Assembly (NCBI GenBank): GCA_024709105.1
Contig: JANJXJ010000039.1
Coordinates: 1-59,593 of the forward strand
Direction of reading: 5' to 3'
DNA: 59,593 nucleotides
Origin: Lentimicrobium sp.
GTDB lineage: Bacteria; Bacteroidota; Bacteroidia; Bacteroidales; Lentimicrobiaceae
Part shown: positions 50,476 to 59,352 of the stretch, in pieces
How the letters are laid out: every line of letters starts with the position of its first letter
How positions within the stretch are numbered: position 1 is the first letter of the stretch
The notes under the pieces: generated by a model
What the model saw: only the letters and a program-made list of their open reading frames with translations
What the model was told of the DNA's origin: nothing
Databases searched by the model: none
Made by a program: the position numbers and the translations under genes

Positions 50476-51161
50476 AAACGAAAACCACAATTTTCATCGC
50501 ATTTTTATTTCTGGCATTTTCCAATGGATTTGCACAGAACGAAAATCCTTTCATAAGGAAAGGCAACAAACTTTATAATGAAGGCAAATTCAGTGAATCA
50601 GAAATAGAATACCGCAAGGCACTGGAAAAAAACCAGAAATCGGCAAAAGGAACTTACAACCTTGGCAGTTCACTTTACCGGCAGGAAAATTTTGAGGAAT
50701 CTGCAAGGCATTTTATGGATGCTTCACAAAAGTTAAGTCCAAAAGATGCCGCCGGGAAATCTGCTGCACTTCACAACCTGGGCAATTCATTGCTTAAAGG
50801 TGGCAAACTTCAGGAAAGCATCGAGGCCTACAAGCAGGCGCTAAGACTCAACCCCAATGACGAAGATACCCGCTATAATCTTGCATTTGCAATGAAGCAA
50901 TTGCAGCAGCAGCAACAGCAACAAAATCAGGATAACAAAGACAAAAACGAGGATAAGAACAAGGAGCAGGAACAAAAGCAGAACAATCCTCAGAATCAGG
51001 ACCAGCAGCAAAAAGAACAACCACGCGAAAAGCCTCAGATTTCAAAACAGGATGCAGAACGAATGCTCGAAGCCCTGAAAAATGATGAGCAAAAGACCCT
51101 TGACAAGGTAAAACAACAAAAAATGAAAGCTACCCCTGTTCAGGTAGAAAAAGATTGGTAG
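50472..51161 (+). CDS. batC: BatC, periplasmic TPR protein with Gln/Asn/Lys-rich tail
   Basis: 229 residues. Signal peptide MKTKTTIFIAFLFLAFSNGF-AQ, then three TPR units (about residues 28-140: KGNKLYNEGKFSESEIEYRK, GTYNLGSSLYRQENFEESAR, LHNLGNSLLKGGKLQESIEA). A low-complexity segment from about residue 145 to 190 is made mostly of Gln, Asn, Lys, Asp and Glu. The tail ends in a basic helical region. Such proteins act as scaffolds in the periplasm for the VWA partners. Confidence 0.9.
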   Translation: MKTKTTIFIAFLFLAFSNGFAQNENPFIRKGNKLYNEGKFSESEIEYRKALEKNQKSAKGTYNLGSSLYRQENFEESARHFMDASQKLSPKDAAGKSAALHNLGNSLLKGGKLQESIEAYKQALRLNPNDEDTRYNLAFAMKQLQQQQQQQNQDNKDKNEDKNKEQEQKQNNPQNQDQQQKEQPREKPQISKQDAERMLEALKNDEQKTLDKVKQQKMKATPVQVEKDW

Positions 51162-51199
51162 ATTTGACGTTAAATCTGTCATGTAAAATATACAATCCG

Positions 51200-53044
51200 A
51201 TGAAGACCGGAAAAATAACAGGATTAATTTACATGTTGCTGATGTCCACTGCACTGGCCGGACAAAACATCGAATTCAGGGCATCAGCCAAAGAAGTAGT
51301 TGCTGTAGGTGAGCAATTCAGACTCATATACAGCGTCAATGGGCAGGCCACAGGATTCAGGGCTCCTGCTATCAAGAATTTCTCCTTGCTAAGCGGGCCA
51401 AATCAATCACAAAGCAGCAGCATGCAGATTATCAACGGACAGGTGACTCAATCTGTTGATTACTCATTCACATATATTCTCGAAGCCTCTCAGGAAGGAA
51501 ACTTTACCATCCCTCCTGCTACTGTAACTGTTGGTGGAAAGAATTACCAATCGAATAGTGTAACCATTAAAGTAGTTAAAGGCAGCAATCAGGGACCAGG
51601 TTCCACTCCAAGGCAGAATAGCACCCAACCTCAGGCAGAACTCACCTCAAAAGATCTTTTTGTAAGGGCTTCTGTAAACAAAAGCAATCCATTTCAAGGG
51701 GAACAGATTATAGTAACTTACAAAATCTACACCAGGGTTCCAGTTGCCGAATACAGCATTACCCGATCACCTTCCACAGCAGGATTTTGGCTTCAGGATC
51801 TGATAAAAGACAATAAAAAACTGGAACAGTACCGAGAGACTATTGATGGCCAGGAATATGTGGTTGCAGAAGTAAAAAAAGATGCCATGTTTGCACAAAA
51901 ATCAGGTACTCTGACCATAGAACCTCTCGAATTGGATGTTGTAGCCCAAATACAGCGTAAAGCAACCCGGCGCAACTTTAATGACCCGTTTTTTGACAGC
52001 TTCTTTAACGACAGCTTTTTTGGTGGAGGTTATCAGAATATCAGAAAGACAATAAAATCCAATGAACTGAAGATCAATGTAAAACCCTTGCCGGAACAAA
52101 GCAGGCCCAAAGACTTTACCGGCGGTGTAGGAGATTTTTCCATTACAGCTTCTGTTGACAAAGAAACACTTAAAACCAATGAAGCACTTACTCTCAAATT
52201 TACTTTATCAGGAAAAGGAAATATCAAGCTAATTGAAAAACCGGCAATTTCTTTTCCTGCTGATTTTGAAGTTTATGACCCCAGAACAACTGATAACATT
52301 ACTTCATCAGTGAAAGGTATTTCCGGCACAAGAAGTTTTGAATATCTCATAATTCCCCGAAATGCCGGGAAATACAACATTAAGCCAATAACATTTTCCT
52401 ACTTCGATCTGAACTCACAATCATTTAAAACCCTGACTACCCAGGGATTTGATATTACGGTTGAGAAAGGGAGCGGACAACAGGGCGGAACTGCCATTTC
52501 GGGAGATAAAGAAGATTTCAGATACATTGGTACTGATATCAGATTTATTAAAACAGGCCAAACTCAATTTATTAAGTCAGGAAATTACCTGTTTGGCAGC
52601 CCGTTTTTCCTGATATGGCTTCTGTCTATGCCGGTATTGTTTTTGTTATTTCTGGTAATCTGGCGAAAAGAACTCAAAAAGAGAAGCAATGTGGCTTTCA
52701 TGAAGAACAAAAAAGCAACCGGAGTTGCCCGGAAACGGCTGAAAGCGGCAGAGAAATTTATGAAAGCGCAAAATCATGAAGCTTTCTGGCAGGAAACTTC
52801 CAATGCACTTTGGGGCTATATGAGCGACAAATTCAATATTCCCAGGGCAACTCTTTCATTCAGCTCAGCCGAACAAGCTTTAAAAGACAAAGGAGTAAAA
52901 GAAGAATTGATTAAAAGGTTTTCTGAGGTCCTCAACAATTGTGAGTTTGCCCGCTTTGCTCCCGGTAATAAAGATGTAGCCATGGATACTCTTTATAAAC
53001 AAGCCATGGAGGTAATCATGCTAACCGAGGAAGAATTAAAATAG
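51200..53044 (+). CDS. batD: BatD, BatD-domain membrane protein
   Basis: 614 residues from ATG 51200 (MKTGKITGLIYMLLMSTALA-GQ), which gives a signal peptide; the frame opens at 51155 over the batC stop. The periplasmic part has BatD-type beta-sandwich repeats: IEFRASAKEVVAVGEQFRLI, PFQGEQIIVTYKIYTR, GDFSITASVDKETLKTNEAL. A Phe/Asn/Gly-rich insert (FNDPFFDSFFNDSFFGGGY) lies near residue 270. One membrane segment (FFLIWLLSMPVLFLLFLVIW) near residue 480 precedes a cytoplasmic helical domain with YMSDKFNIPRATLSFSSAEQ and CEFARFAPGNKD. Confidence 0.92.
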   Translation: MKTGKITGLIYMLLMSTALAGQNIEFRASAKEVVAVGEQFRLIYSVNGQATGFRAPAIKNFSLLSGPNQSQSSSMQIINGQVTQSVDYSFTYILEASQEGNFTIPPATVTVGGKNYQSNSVTIKVVKGSNQGPGSTPRQNSTQPQAELTSKDLFVRASVNKSNPFQGEQIIVTYKIYTRVPVAEYSITRSPSTAGFWLQDLIKDNKKLEQYRETIDGQEYVVAEVKKDAMFAQKSGTLTIEPLELDVVAQIQRKATRRNFNDPFFDSFFNDSFFGGGYQNIRKTIKSNELKINVKPLPEQSRPKDFTGGVGDFSITASVDKETLKTNEALTLKFTLSGKGNIKLIEKPAISFPADFEVYDPRTTDNITSSVKGISGTRSFEYLIIPRNAGKYNIKPITFSYFDLNSQSFKTLTTQGFDITVEKGSGQQGGTAISGDKEDFRYIGTDIRFIKTGQTQFIKSGNYLFGSPFFLIWLLSMPVLFLLFLVIWRKELKKRSNVAFMKNKKATGVARKRLKAAEKFMKAQNHEAFWQETSNALWGYMSDKFNIPRATLSFSSAEQALKDKGVKEELIKRFSEVLNNCEFARFAPGNKDVAMDTLYKQAMEVIMLTEEELK

Positions 53045-53070
53045 TTACCAAAACCACAAAGCAAAAAACC

Positions 53071-53826
53071 ATGAGAACTTTTTCTCTTTTTCTGTTTGTA
53101 ATGCTTAACAGCAGCTTTTGGTTGATGGCCAATCCGGATGATGAATTTACCAAAGCCAACAATGCATATATGGCCGGGTTTTACGGCAATGCCATAACCA
53201 TATATGAAGGTATACTTAATGGCGGATTGGAATCTGCTGATCTCTACTACAATCTGGGGAATGCGTACTTTAAAAACGACGAAATCGCCAAAGCTATTCT
53301 TAATTATGAGAGGGCTTTAAGGCTTAATCCCGGCAATGAGGATTATAAGTACAACCTGAGGATTGCCAACGATAAATTGGTTGATAAAATTGATTCTATC
53401 CCTGAACTTTTTTACATAAAATGGTGGAAATCAGTTAAATATTTACTATCTCCAAATGCATGGGCGAAGCTCGCACTTTTTAGTTTTTCACTGGTTTTTA
53501 TATTCATTGCTATTTTCTTGCTATCACGCACCGCATTGTTAAAACGGGTTTTCTTTTATTCAGGATTGGTACTGATTGCCCTTCACCTGCTCTCCGGAAT
53601 TTTTGCCTGGCAAGCATGGAATGAGGCAAAGAAAAAGAATGCTGCTATTGTCTTTTTGCCATCAATGCCGGTAAAGAGCTCCCCCGACGAAAACAGCATT
53701 GATTTATTTGTGGTACACGAAGGATTAAAAGTTCAGATTCTCGACAAAATAGGCGACTGGGTCGAGATAAGGATTAACAATGGCAGTAAAGGCTGGGTGA
53801 AGGCTGAAAATCTTGAACGGATTTGA
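53071..53826 (+). CDS. batE: BatE, TPR and SH3-domain membrane protein
   Basis: 251 residues. Signal peptide MRTFSLFLFVMLNSSFWLMA, two TPR units (about residues 26-95: FTKANNAYMAGFYGNAITIY, ADLYYNLGNAYFKNDEIAKA), two membrane segments (LALFSFSLVFIFIAIFLL and VFFYSGLVLIALHLLSGIFA), and a C-terminal bacterial SH3 domain (VHEGLKVQILDKIGDWVEIR, GSKGWVKAENLERI). This is the BatE layout. The next gene starts with TTG at 53823, inside the last codons. Confidence 0.9.
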   Translation: MRTFSLFLFVMLNSSFWLMANPDDEFTKANNAYMAGFYGNAITIYEGILNGGLESADLYYNLGNAYFKNDEIAKAILNYERALRLNPGNEDYKYNLRIANDKLVDKIDSIPELFYIKWWKSVKYLLSPNAWAKLALFSFSLVFIFIAIFLLSRTALLKRVFFYSGLVLIALHLLSGIFAWQAWNEAKKKNAAIVFLPSMPVKSSPDENSIDLFVVHEGLKVQILDKIGDWVEIRINNGSKGWVKAENLERI

Positions 53827-54782
53827 AAAAAACAATTCAATCTGTCTTACTTCTTTCTGGTATACACACAAAAAGGTACTGGAGAATACTGGGACAACTG
53901 GGATTATTCAGAGCGGCATTCGTTGTTGCAATATCAGCAACAGGAATCTACATTACATCTGATAAAAAGTTACTGATATTGCAAGCTTTGCTGATTGGGT
54001 TCATTCTTCTTGCCATGCAGAGCCAAAGGAAGGATAAAGTTTTACTGTCAAATTTAAACCTTTACCGACCTGCGTATTTTCTCCTTCAGAACTTTCTCGT
54101 TGCTCTTCCTTTTATCGTTTTTTATCTGGCAAAAGAAACATTTGTTCCTCTGCTGGTTTTATTGCCCATGCTATTGTTGTCAGCATTTCCAATTCCGGAA
54201 ATTAAAATCAATTTCAGAGCATCTTTTTTATCAGAAATTAATTTTCTGCCAACTCATGCCTGGGAGTGGAAATCAGGATTGCGCAGAAACTACCTAACAA
54301 TATTGCTTTTAATGATTTTGCCTTTACTTTTCTACAAGTCAGAAATGGTTTCCTATGTTTCAATTGTGCTTCTTTCGCTGGTCTCAGCAAATTTTTTGAT
54401 GCATCATGAGAACAGACTGATGATTCAGGCAATTGAAAAGAGCCCTGCCGCATTTTTGTGGCTGAAAATCTTAGTTCAACTCATTGCTTTCACCATAATC
54501 ACATTACCTGCTTTAATAGTTTTACTATCAAGCTATTACTCAAATTGGACTGTAATAATGTTTGTATTTGGCAGCAGTCTCATTACTCAGCTTGTAGCCG
54601 TACTTTTTAAATACATGTCTTACGAACCCGGGGCAAATACTTCCTATTTTATGGGATTGCTGGCAATAATCAATATCAGTTTTCTGTTTCCGCCTTTGAG
54701 TCCGCTGCCTTTATTAGTGTTACCTTTTATATACAGAAAGGCCGTTAACCGTCTTAAAACCATAACGTATGATTTTGATTGA
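53823..54782 (+). CDS. ABC transporter membrane protein joined to the Bat operon
   Basis: 319 residues with about six to eight membrane segments (LFRAAFVVAISATGIYI, LLILQALLIGFILLAM, VALPFIVFYLAKETFVPLLVLLPMLLL and more). It starts with TTG 53823, overlapping the batE stop; the next ATG is about 60 codons later and would cut the first membrane segments, so TTG is preferred. It has no motif I can name, but the ATPase gene that overlaps its end by 14 bases makes an ABC-2-like permease the likely role. Substrate unknown. Confidence 0.75.
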   Translation: MKKTIQSVLLLSGIHTKRYWRILGQLGLFRAAFVVAISATGIYITSDKKLLILQALLIGFILLAMQSQRKDKVLLSNLNLYRPAYFLLQNFLVALPFIVFYLAKETFVPLLVLLPMLLLSAFPIPEIKINFRASFLSEINFLPTHAWEWKSGLRRNYLTILLLMILPLLFYKSEMVSYVSIVLLSLVSANFLMHHENRLMIQAIEKSPAAFLWLKILVQLIAFTIITLPALIVLLSSYYSNWTVIMFVFGSSLITQLVAVLFKYMSYEPGANTSYFMGLLAIINISFLFPPLSPLPLLVLPFIYRKAVNRLKTITYDFD

Positions 54783-55443
54783 GAATTTGTCGTTCAGATA
54801 CAGCAAAGAACTGGTACTGGATTCTCTGGATTGGAGTCTTTTGCCCGGCAAGGTACATGGCCTGGTAGGCATGAACGGATCAGGAAAGACAACTCTTTTT
54901 AAACTATTATCTGCTATCCTGAAACCTGAAACTGGCCGAATGACATTTAACGGCAATCAAATCAACGCATTAACATGTGGACTGATGGAAACTCAACCAT
55001 TTTTTTATCCTATGATTACCGGAAAAGAATTTTTGACGATCTTTAAAATTACCAACCCTTCCTTTAATATTGAAGCATGGAATAATGTTTTCAAACTCCC
55101 TTTGAATGAAGTAGTTGACAATTATTCAACAGGAATGCAGAAAAAACTCAGCCTTATGGGCATGGTGGCATTAAACCGCAACATACTCATATTTGATGAA
55201 CCATTTAATGGCCTGGACTTTGAGTCAGTAATAATTACCCGAAATGTTCTTAAAAAACTTGCTGAGAGCGGTAAAACCATAATTGTAAGTTCACATATTC
55301 CTGAAACCATTACGATGCTATGCGATACATTAAGTTTGATTGGTCAGGGAAAAATCAAATTCAAAGTAAACAGAGATGAATTTGACCGCCTGGAGCAACT
55401 GGCAGGTTTCAATACCAATGAAAATATTTTACCTGCTATATAA
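54769..55443 (+). CDS. ABC transporter ATP-binding protein
   Basis: 224 residues. Walker A GLVGMNGSGKTTLFKLL (about residues 32-48), Q-loop LMETQPFFYPMITG, signature VVDNYSTGMQKKLSLMG (degenerate, STGMQ instead of LSGGQ), Walker B NILIFDEPFNGLDFES and the switch His in VSSHIPETI. The pattern matches ABC-2 type export ATPases (CcmA/DrrA group). It overlaps the membrane protein gene by 14 bases. No terminator is seen before the next gene. Confidence 0.92.
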   Translation: MILIENLSFRYSKELVLDSLDWSLLPGKVHGLVGMNGSGKTTLFKLLSAILKPETGRMTFNGNQINALTCGLMETQPFFYPMITGKEFLTIFKITNPSFNIEAWNNVFKLPLNEVVDNYSTGMQKKLSLMGMVALNRNILIFDEPFNGLDFESVIITRNVLKKLAESGKTIIVSSHIPETITMLCDTLSLIGQGKIKFKVNRDEFDRLEQLAGFNTNENILPAI

Positions 55444-55507
55444 GCGCAGGTGAATCGTTAAAATAAAACTAAACATTCAAGCAAATAAAAAAAATCACTA
55501 TAATCAT

Positions 55508-55541
55508 TTTGCACTATGTTGAAAATAAATTACTATATTTA
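55508..55541 (+). promoter_or_regulatory. Possible promoter of the TonB-domain gene
   Basis: TTTG (55508-55511), 22 bases, then TATATTTA (55534-55541), one mismatch to the -7 consensus. The leader would be about 190 bases and holds the hairpin at 55617-55637. Confidence 0.42.
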
Positions 55542-55616
55542 CATCAAATAGCAGTTTAGTGTCGTTTTCGTCTTTTATTCAACTATTCCAGGCATTCCAT
55601 TAATTGGCTTTTTCTT

Positions 55617-55637
55617 ACAACCTGCATACCAGGTTGT
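55617..55637 (+). repeat. Stem-loop in the leader of the TonB-domain gene
   Basis: Perfect 8-bp stem ACAACCTG/CAGGTTGT with a 5-base loop, about 98 bases before ATG 55735. No T-run follows on either strand, so it is not a terminator. Confidence 0.4.
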
Positions 55638-55734
55638 GCATTTACCACGGATTCTGGATTGGTTTTTAAGTTGGATCTTATTAAATCTGCTTCGCACGAA
55701 CAGGACCGCATCTTTCGTTTAACATTACAAATAT

Positions 55735-56547
55735 TTGGCAATGAATAAATTACTGCTAATTTCAGGATTATTGCTGTTTTTTGTCATTCGGCTTGCAGCA
55801 CAGGAAATAGTGCCTGCTTCACCTTGCGGGGGAAAACCGCAATTAAAATACTTTATTGAGCAGGAACTCATATATCCTGAAAAGGCTTTGAATCAAAATC
55901 TGGAAGGAGATGTATCACTCAGGTACAAGATTAATGAAAAAGGACAAGTTGCAAACGTCATTTTTCTTAACCGGCTTTCGCCAGAATGTGATGCTGAAGC
56001 CAAACGCATTTTTGACATGATTGAGTGGGTACCTGCAACCCGTCTTGGCATAACAATTCCCGATTCCGGCACGTTTAACATCAACTTTAACATAAAGAAA
56101 TACAACAGGTTATGTAAATCAAGAGGATACAAGTATCATCTAATGCCATTTGAACCAATTGACACCAGCAGGCTGGTATATCAATACAGGAATCTTCATG
56201 TGGCACCTTATCCGATTTTCACAAACAGCAATATAAATCTTGCTGGTTTTATAGCAGCCAACCTCAAGTACCCCGATGCAGCCATTAAACAAAATGTTAG
56301 CGGAACTGTTAAACTCGGGTTTATAGTTGAACCGCATGGCAAGATTTCCAATCTTACCGTGCTGAATTCAGTCGGAGCAGGTTGCAATGAAGAGGCGATT
56401 CGATTGGTTCGGCTGTTGAAATGGATGCCCGGAGTCAGAGACAATATGGCCGTGCGAACCCGGATGAGCATTTCTATAAACTTCAGTCTGGAACAGGGTC
56501 CTGATGGCAACTTTAATCCGAATGTTAAATCAAGCTACGGAGGCTAA
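55735..56547 (+). CDS. Exported protein with two TonB C-terminal domains
   Basis: 270 residues. Signal peptide MNKLLLISGLLLFFVIRLAA-Q. Two copies of the TonB C-terminal fold follow: residues about 35-122 (FIEQELIYPEKALNQNLEGD, VSLRYKINEKGQVANVIFL) and about 170-255 (FIAANLKYPDAAIKQNVSGT, VKLGFIVEPHGKISNLTVLN). Both keep the YP-A-x-G-V pattern and the EA-R ... W-P helix. There is no long Pro-rich linker and no clear inner-membrane anchor other than the signal peptide, so it is not a classic TonB. It may bind the TonB box of outer-membrane receptors or another partner in the periplasm; that is inference. Confidence 0.85.
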   Translation: MAMNKLLLISGLLLFFVIRLAAQEIVPASPCGGKPQLKYFIEQELIYPEKALNQNLEGDVSLRYKINEKGQVANVIFLNRLSPECDAEAKRIFDMIEWVPATRLGITIPDSGTFNINFNIKKYNRLCKSRGYKYHLMPFEPIDTSRLVYQYRNLHVAPYPIFTNSNINLAGFIAANLKYPDAAIKQNVSGTVKLGFIVEPHGKISNLTVLNSVGAGCNEEAIRLVRLLKWMPGVRDNMAVRTRMSISINFSLEQGPDGNFNPNVKSSYGG

Positions 56548-56566
56548 TTAACCAAATTTCAAAATA

Positions 56567-57472
56567 ATGTACAGAAAAATCATAACACTTACAGCAGTTC
56601 TGGCTCTGACCTTTTCGGCAGTAGCACAAAAAGCCGACACAACCAAGGCATGGACCAGAGGAGCGAAAGCTTCTCTCTCATTTACCCAGGTGTCATTAAC
56701 CAATTGGGCAGCCGGAGGCGAAAACAGTTTTGGGGGAAATTCATTCCTTAATCTTTTTGCCAATCTCAAACAAGGCAAAACAACCTGGGACAACTCTCTG
56801 GATATGGCTTATGGACTTATCAAACTGGGTGATGCAAAAATCAGAAAAAGTGATGACAAAATTGACCTGGTGTCAAAGTTAGGACACAACGTAATACATA
56901 AAAATCTTTTTCTGAGCGCTAACCTTAGTTTTAAGACTCAGTTTACCGAAGGTTTTAATTACCCCAACGATTCAGTCATAATATCAAATTTCCTTTCGCC
57001 CGCCTATTTAATGCTTGGTTTGGGTTTGGATTATAAACCTTACAAATACCTATCAATCTCCTTTCTGCCGCTAACCGGAAGATTAACCATTGTAAACGAC
57101 AAAGTTTTGTCAGACGCAGGAGCCTATGGTGTTGACCCGGGCAAGAAAACCCGGCCAGAATTCGGAGCAGCATTCAAAGCAACCATTGATAAAGATATCG
57201 CGACCAACATCAGCCTGAAAAGTAAACTCGAGCTCTTTACTAATTACATTGACAGACCACAAAATATAGATTTAAACTGGGAAGCACTCATGATACTTAA
57301 AGTAAACAAGTACATTTCCACACACATTGGCTTCCACACCATTTACGACCATGACATTCTCATTACCGACAAAGATGGCAATACCGGCCCGCGTACTCAG
57401 TTTAAACAAACTTTCGGAGTTGGCCTTACTTATTCGGTTAAAGATGTTAAGGCGACTGTTAAACCTTTGTAA
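56567..57472 (+). CDS. DUF3078 outer-membrane-like protein
   Basis: 301 residues. Signal peptide [21 protein letters not shown]. The mature part begins with the DUF3078 pattern [20 protein letters not shown] and [20 protein letters not shown], followed by [19 protein letters not shown] and many amphipathic strands ([30 protein letters not shown]-like). The family is a predicted barrel of unknown function, widespread in Bacteroidota. It is 19 bases after the TonB-domain gene, so the two are probably co-transcribed. Confidence 0.92.
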   Translation: MYRKIITLTAVLALTFSAVAQKADTTKAWTRGAKASLSFTQVSLTNWAAGGENSFGGNSFLNLFANLKQGKTTWDNSLDMAYGLIKLGDAKIRKSDDKIDLVSKLGHNVIHKNLFLSANLSFKTQFTEGFNYPNDSVIISNFLSPAYLMLGLGLDYKPYKYLSISFLPLTGRLTIVNDKVLSDAGAYGVDPGKKTRPEFGAAFKATIDKDIATNISLKSKLELFTNYIDRPQNIDLNWEALMILKVNKYISTHIGFHTIYDHDILITDKDGNTGPRTQFKQTFGVGLTYSVKDVKATVKPL

Positions 57473-57513
57473 GCTTATCAGAACAAACCCCGTATAAACC
57501 AAAAAAGAACCCT

Positions 57514-57921
57514 ATGAAACTTCTGGACGAATTCAAAGCTTTTGCCATGCGTGGCAATGTTGTAGACCTGGCTGTTGCCGTTGTAATTGGCGGAGCTTTT
57601 GGAAAAATCGTAAGTTCCTTTGTTAACGACATCCTTATGCCACCTCTTGGATTACTACTGGGTGGCATTGATTTTAAAGACATGATGTATACCATGAAAG
57701 AAGCGGTTGGAGAAACTCCCGCTGTTACTCTGAACTATGGTATGTTTATCCAGAATGTTTTCGACTTCCTGATTATTGCCTTTGCAATATTTATGGCAAT
57801 AAAAGGCATGAATTCATTCAAGAAAAAGGAGGAGGCCGCTCCCGAAGCACCAGCTGCACCTCCGGCACCTACCCGCGATCAGGAATTACTGACCGAAATC
57901 AGGGACTTATTGAAAAAGTAA
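57514..57921 (+). CDS. mscL: Large-conductance mechanosensitive channel
   Basis: 135 residues. Typical MscL N-terminus [20 protein letters not shown] and [20 protein letters not shown] (first membrane helix with the pore Gly/Ala pattern), periplasmic loop with [10 protein letters not shown], second helix [18 protein letters not shown], and a cytoplasmic bundle [14 protein letters not shown] after an Ala/Pro-rich linker. It opens on hypo-osmotic shock in the inner membrane. The start is 41 bases after the DUF3078 stop and a terminator follows. Confidence 0.97.
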   Translation: MKLLDEFKAFAMRGNVVDLAVAVVIGGAFGKIVSSFVNDILMPPLGLLLGGIDFKDMMYTMKEAVGETPAVTLNYGMFIQNVFDFLIIAFAIFMAIKGMNSFKKKEEAAPEAPAAPPAPTRDQELLTEIRDLLKK

Positions 57922-57957
57922 CCCATTTAAAAGATCTTCTTGATTGTTTCACTTCTG

Positions 57958-57983
57958 AAAACCTGCTTCGGCAGGTTTTTTTT
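57958..57983 (+). terminator. Rho-independent terminator of mscL
   Basis: A 9-bp stem AAAACCTGC/GCAGGTTTT closed by a TTCG tetraloop and ending in a T-run. Confidence 0.92.
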
Positions 57984-58029
57984 GTTATAAATCAGATATT
58001 AACAGGTTATTAAGTATAAGTATATCCAT

Positions 58030-58053
58030 AAAAAAAGGCGGCCTTAAGCCGCC
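58030..58053 (-). terminator. Rho-independent terminator of the response regulator gene
   Basis: Stem GGCGGC/GCCGCC with a 5-base loop, followed on the minus strand by T7. It is 52 bases after the response regulator stop. Confidence 0.88.
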
Positions 58054-58105
58054 ATGCAAGAATCCTGAATGTTTTCCCAAAAAATTTCCCCTTCTTGCAA
58101 TTGAA

Positions 58106-58594
58106 TTATTTTCCAGCCAGATCTTTTGATTCTCTGGGCACACCTGCTCCCAGAAATACACTGAGTTTTTCAAGCAGCAAGTGTTTATCTATTGGTTTAG
58201 AGATATAATCAATACAACCTGAGGCATAACAAAGTTCAACCTCATTATCGTGCACATAAGCAGTTTGTGCAATTACCGGCAAACCCGGCCTTATGCTGTG
58301 AATGGCAACCGTTGCATCAAAACCACTGATTCCCGGCATGTTGATGTCCATAAGGATAACATCAATCTCTTTATGCTCCCTAACCTGATTAATTGCTTCC
58401 TGCCCCGATGCTGCCCACAAAATCAAGGCATTGGTATGGCGGAGAATGGTCTTGAGATAAAGAAAACTGCAGTCAGTGTCTTCTGCGATGAGGATGGTTT
58501 TACCAGCCCAATCATAGACCTTCCCTTTGTTGTAATTCGAAAAATCGGTAAACAAAAGCTCTCTCATTTGAGTAAGATTAGCTGCAGATTTCAC
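58106..58594 (-). CDS. Stand-alone response regulator receiver protein
   Basis: 162 residues. A single REC domain from about residue 32 (KTILIAEDTDCSFLYL, acidic pair) with the phosphorylation Asp in VILMDINMPGISGFDA, the Thr switch in IAQTAYVHD, and the Lys in DYISKPIDKHLL. No output domain and no adjacent kinase gene are seen. The first 30 residues and the last 15 are extra. It probably receives phosphate from a hybrid kinase encoded elsewhere or interacts with another protein directly. ATG 58567 is an alternative start. Confidence 0.9.
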   Translation of the reverse strand: MKSAANLTQMRELLFTDFSNYNKGKVYDWAGKTILIAEDTDCSFLYLKTILRHTNALILWAASGQEAINQVREHKEIDVILMDINMPGISGFDATVAIHSIRPGLPVIAQTAYVHDNEVELCYASGCIDYISKPIDKHLLLEKLSVFLGAGVPRESKDLAGK

Positions 58595-59102
58595 TGAACC
58601 CGCTAATTTATAACATTTCTTTGTTCCTGGTTTAATGGTTTATCATCTATTTGTCAAAAAGTAACTTAATTTACTCCGAAATTATTTACTATCAGGGCTT
58701 AATGATAAATTAAACTCATCATCTCAATATTATCTATTTCATCCTCAATAGCTTAGGAAATTTTTAAATCATTGTTTGTTTTCAACAGCTTTTAAATATT
58801 TATATGAATTAAGCGAAAAAGTCCTGGATCAGGAAGTGACAGACCCTCAGACCGAAATAAGTTAAAAAAAATCTGTCATTTTAATCAAATCCTTCTCTTT
58901 AAACATTACATTTCTGGCGGTTTTGAAGTGATCTCCATTAATTTAACAAGTAAATAAATTGATTCTGCAAAAAATTACCTGCGGGTGTATTTCTTTGTTT
59001 TGCACAAGATTTTTGAAGAATCATTCAGCTTAAAAAGATTTTTGTTTACCTTTGCACCCTCGAAAAATTTAGAAGTTTATTTAACTCTGGTATTTTTTGA
59101 CT
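58595..59102. other. Gene-free region before tRNA-Arg
   Basis: 508 bases, A+T-rich, no open frames or long repeats. It holds the tRNA-Arg promoter at its right end. No promoter with both boxes is seen for the response regulator. Confidence 0.5.
59047..59054 (+). promoter_or_regulatory. Promoter (-7 box) of tRNA-Arg
   Basis: TACCTTTG, a perfect -7 box, about 48 bases before the tRNA. No TTTG at the -33 distance. Confidence 0.48.
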
Positions 59103-59176
59103 GGTCCGGTAGCTCAGCTGGATAGAGCAGCAGCCTTCTAAGCTGCGGGTCGTGGGTTCGAATCCCGCCCGGATCA
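59103..59176 (+). tRNA. tRNA-Arg (anticodon TCT)
   Basis: 74 bases fold as a full cloverleaf: acceptor GGTCCGG/CCGGATC (one G-T), discriminator A, D-arm AGCTCAGCTGGATAGAGC, anticodon stem GCAGC/GCTGC with loop CTTCTAA giving TCT, T-arm GTGGGTTCGAATCCCGC. CCA is not encoded. Confidence 0.96.
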
Positions 59177-59177
59177 C

Positions 59178-59210
59178 AAAATGGCCTCCTATTGGAGGCT
59201 ATTTTATTTT
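59178..59210 (+). terminator. Rho-independent terminator of tRNA-Arg
   Basis: A 12-bp stem (59178-59189 with 59194-59205, core GGCCTCC/GGAGGCT with one G-T) and a TATT loop, then T-rich sequence, right after the tRNA. Confidence 0.85.
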
Positions 59211-59275
59211 AAACCAATCACTTATACACCCATTAAATTCTGGGAACCTGTAGCAAATTCTTTAAATTTCTGAAC

Positions 59276-59317
59276 TTTGTGTTACTTTTGTGCTACCATT
59301 CCCAAAATTGCGCTACC
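59276..59317 (+). repeat. Three spaced copies of TTTGTGCTAC-like repeat (possible integrase arm sites)
   Basis: TTTGTGTTAC (59276-59285), TTTGTGCTAC (59287-59296) and ATTGCGCTAC (59307-59316) are spaced by 11 and 20 bases, near one and two helix turns. A reversed copy TTTGCTAC lies at 59251-59258. This pattern next to a tRNA 3' end is what arm-type sites of an integrated element can look like. Confidence 0.45.
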
Positions 59318-59330
59318 TCTCAATTCAAAA

Positions 59331-59352
59331 TGAACTTTGATAAATAAGTTCA
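59331..59352. repeat. Inverted repeat TGAACTT/AAGTTCA
   Basis: Perfect 7-bp arms with an 8-base spacer. The same TGAACTT also occurs at 59271, 59476 and 59529. In A+T-rich DNA some of this may be chance. Confidence 0.35.

Noticed and set aside
50890-51030. CAG-like repeat in batC as a DNA repeat element
   Set aside because: It encodes the Gln/Asn/Lys-rich tail in frame, so it is ordinary low-complexity coding sequence.
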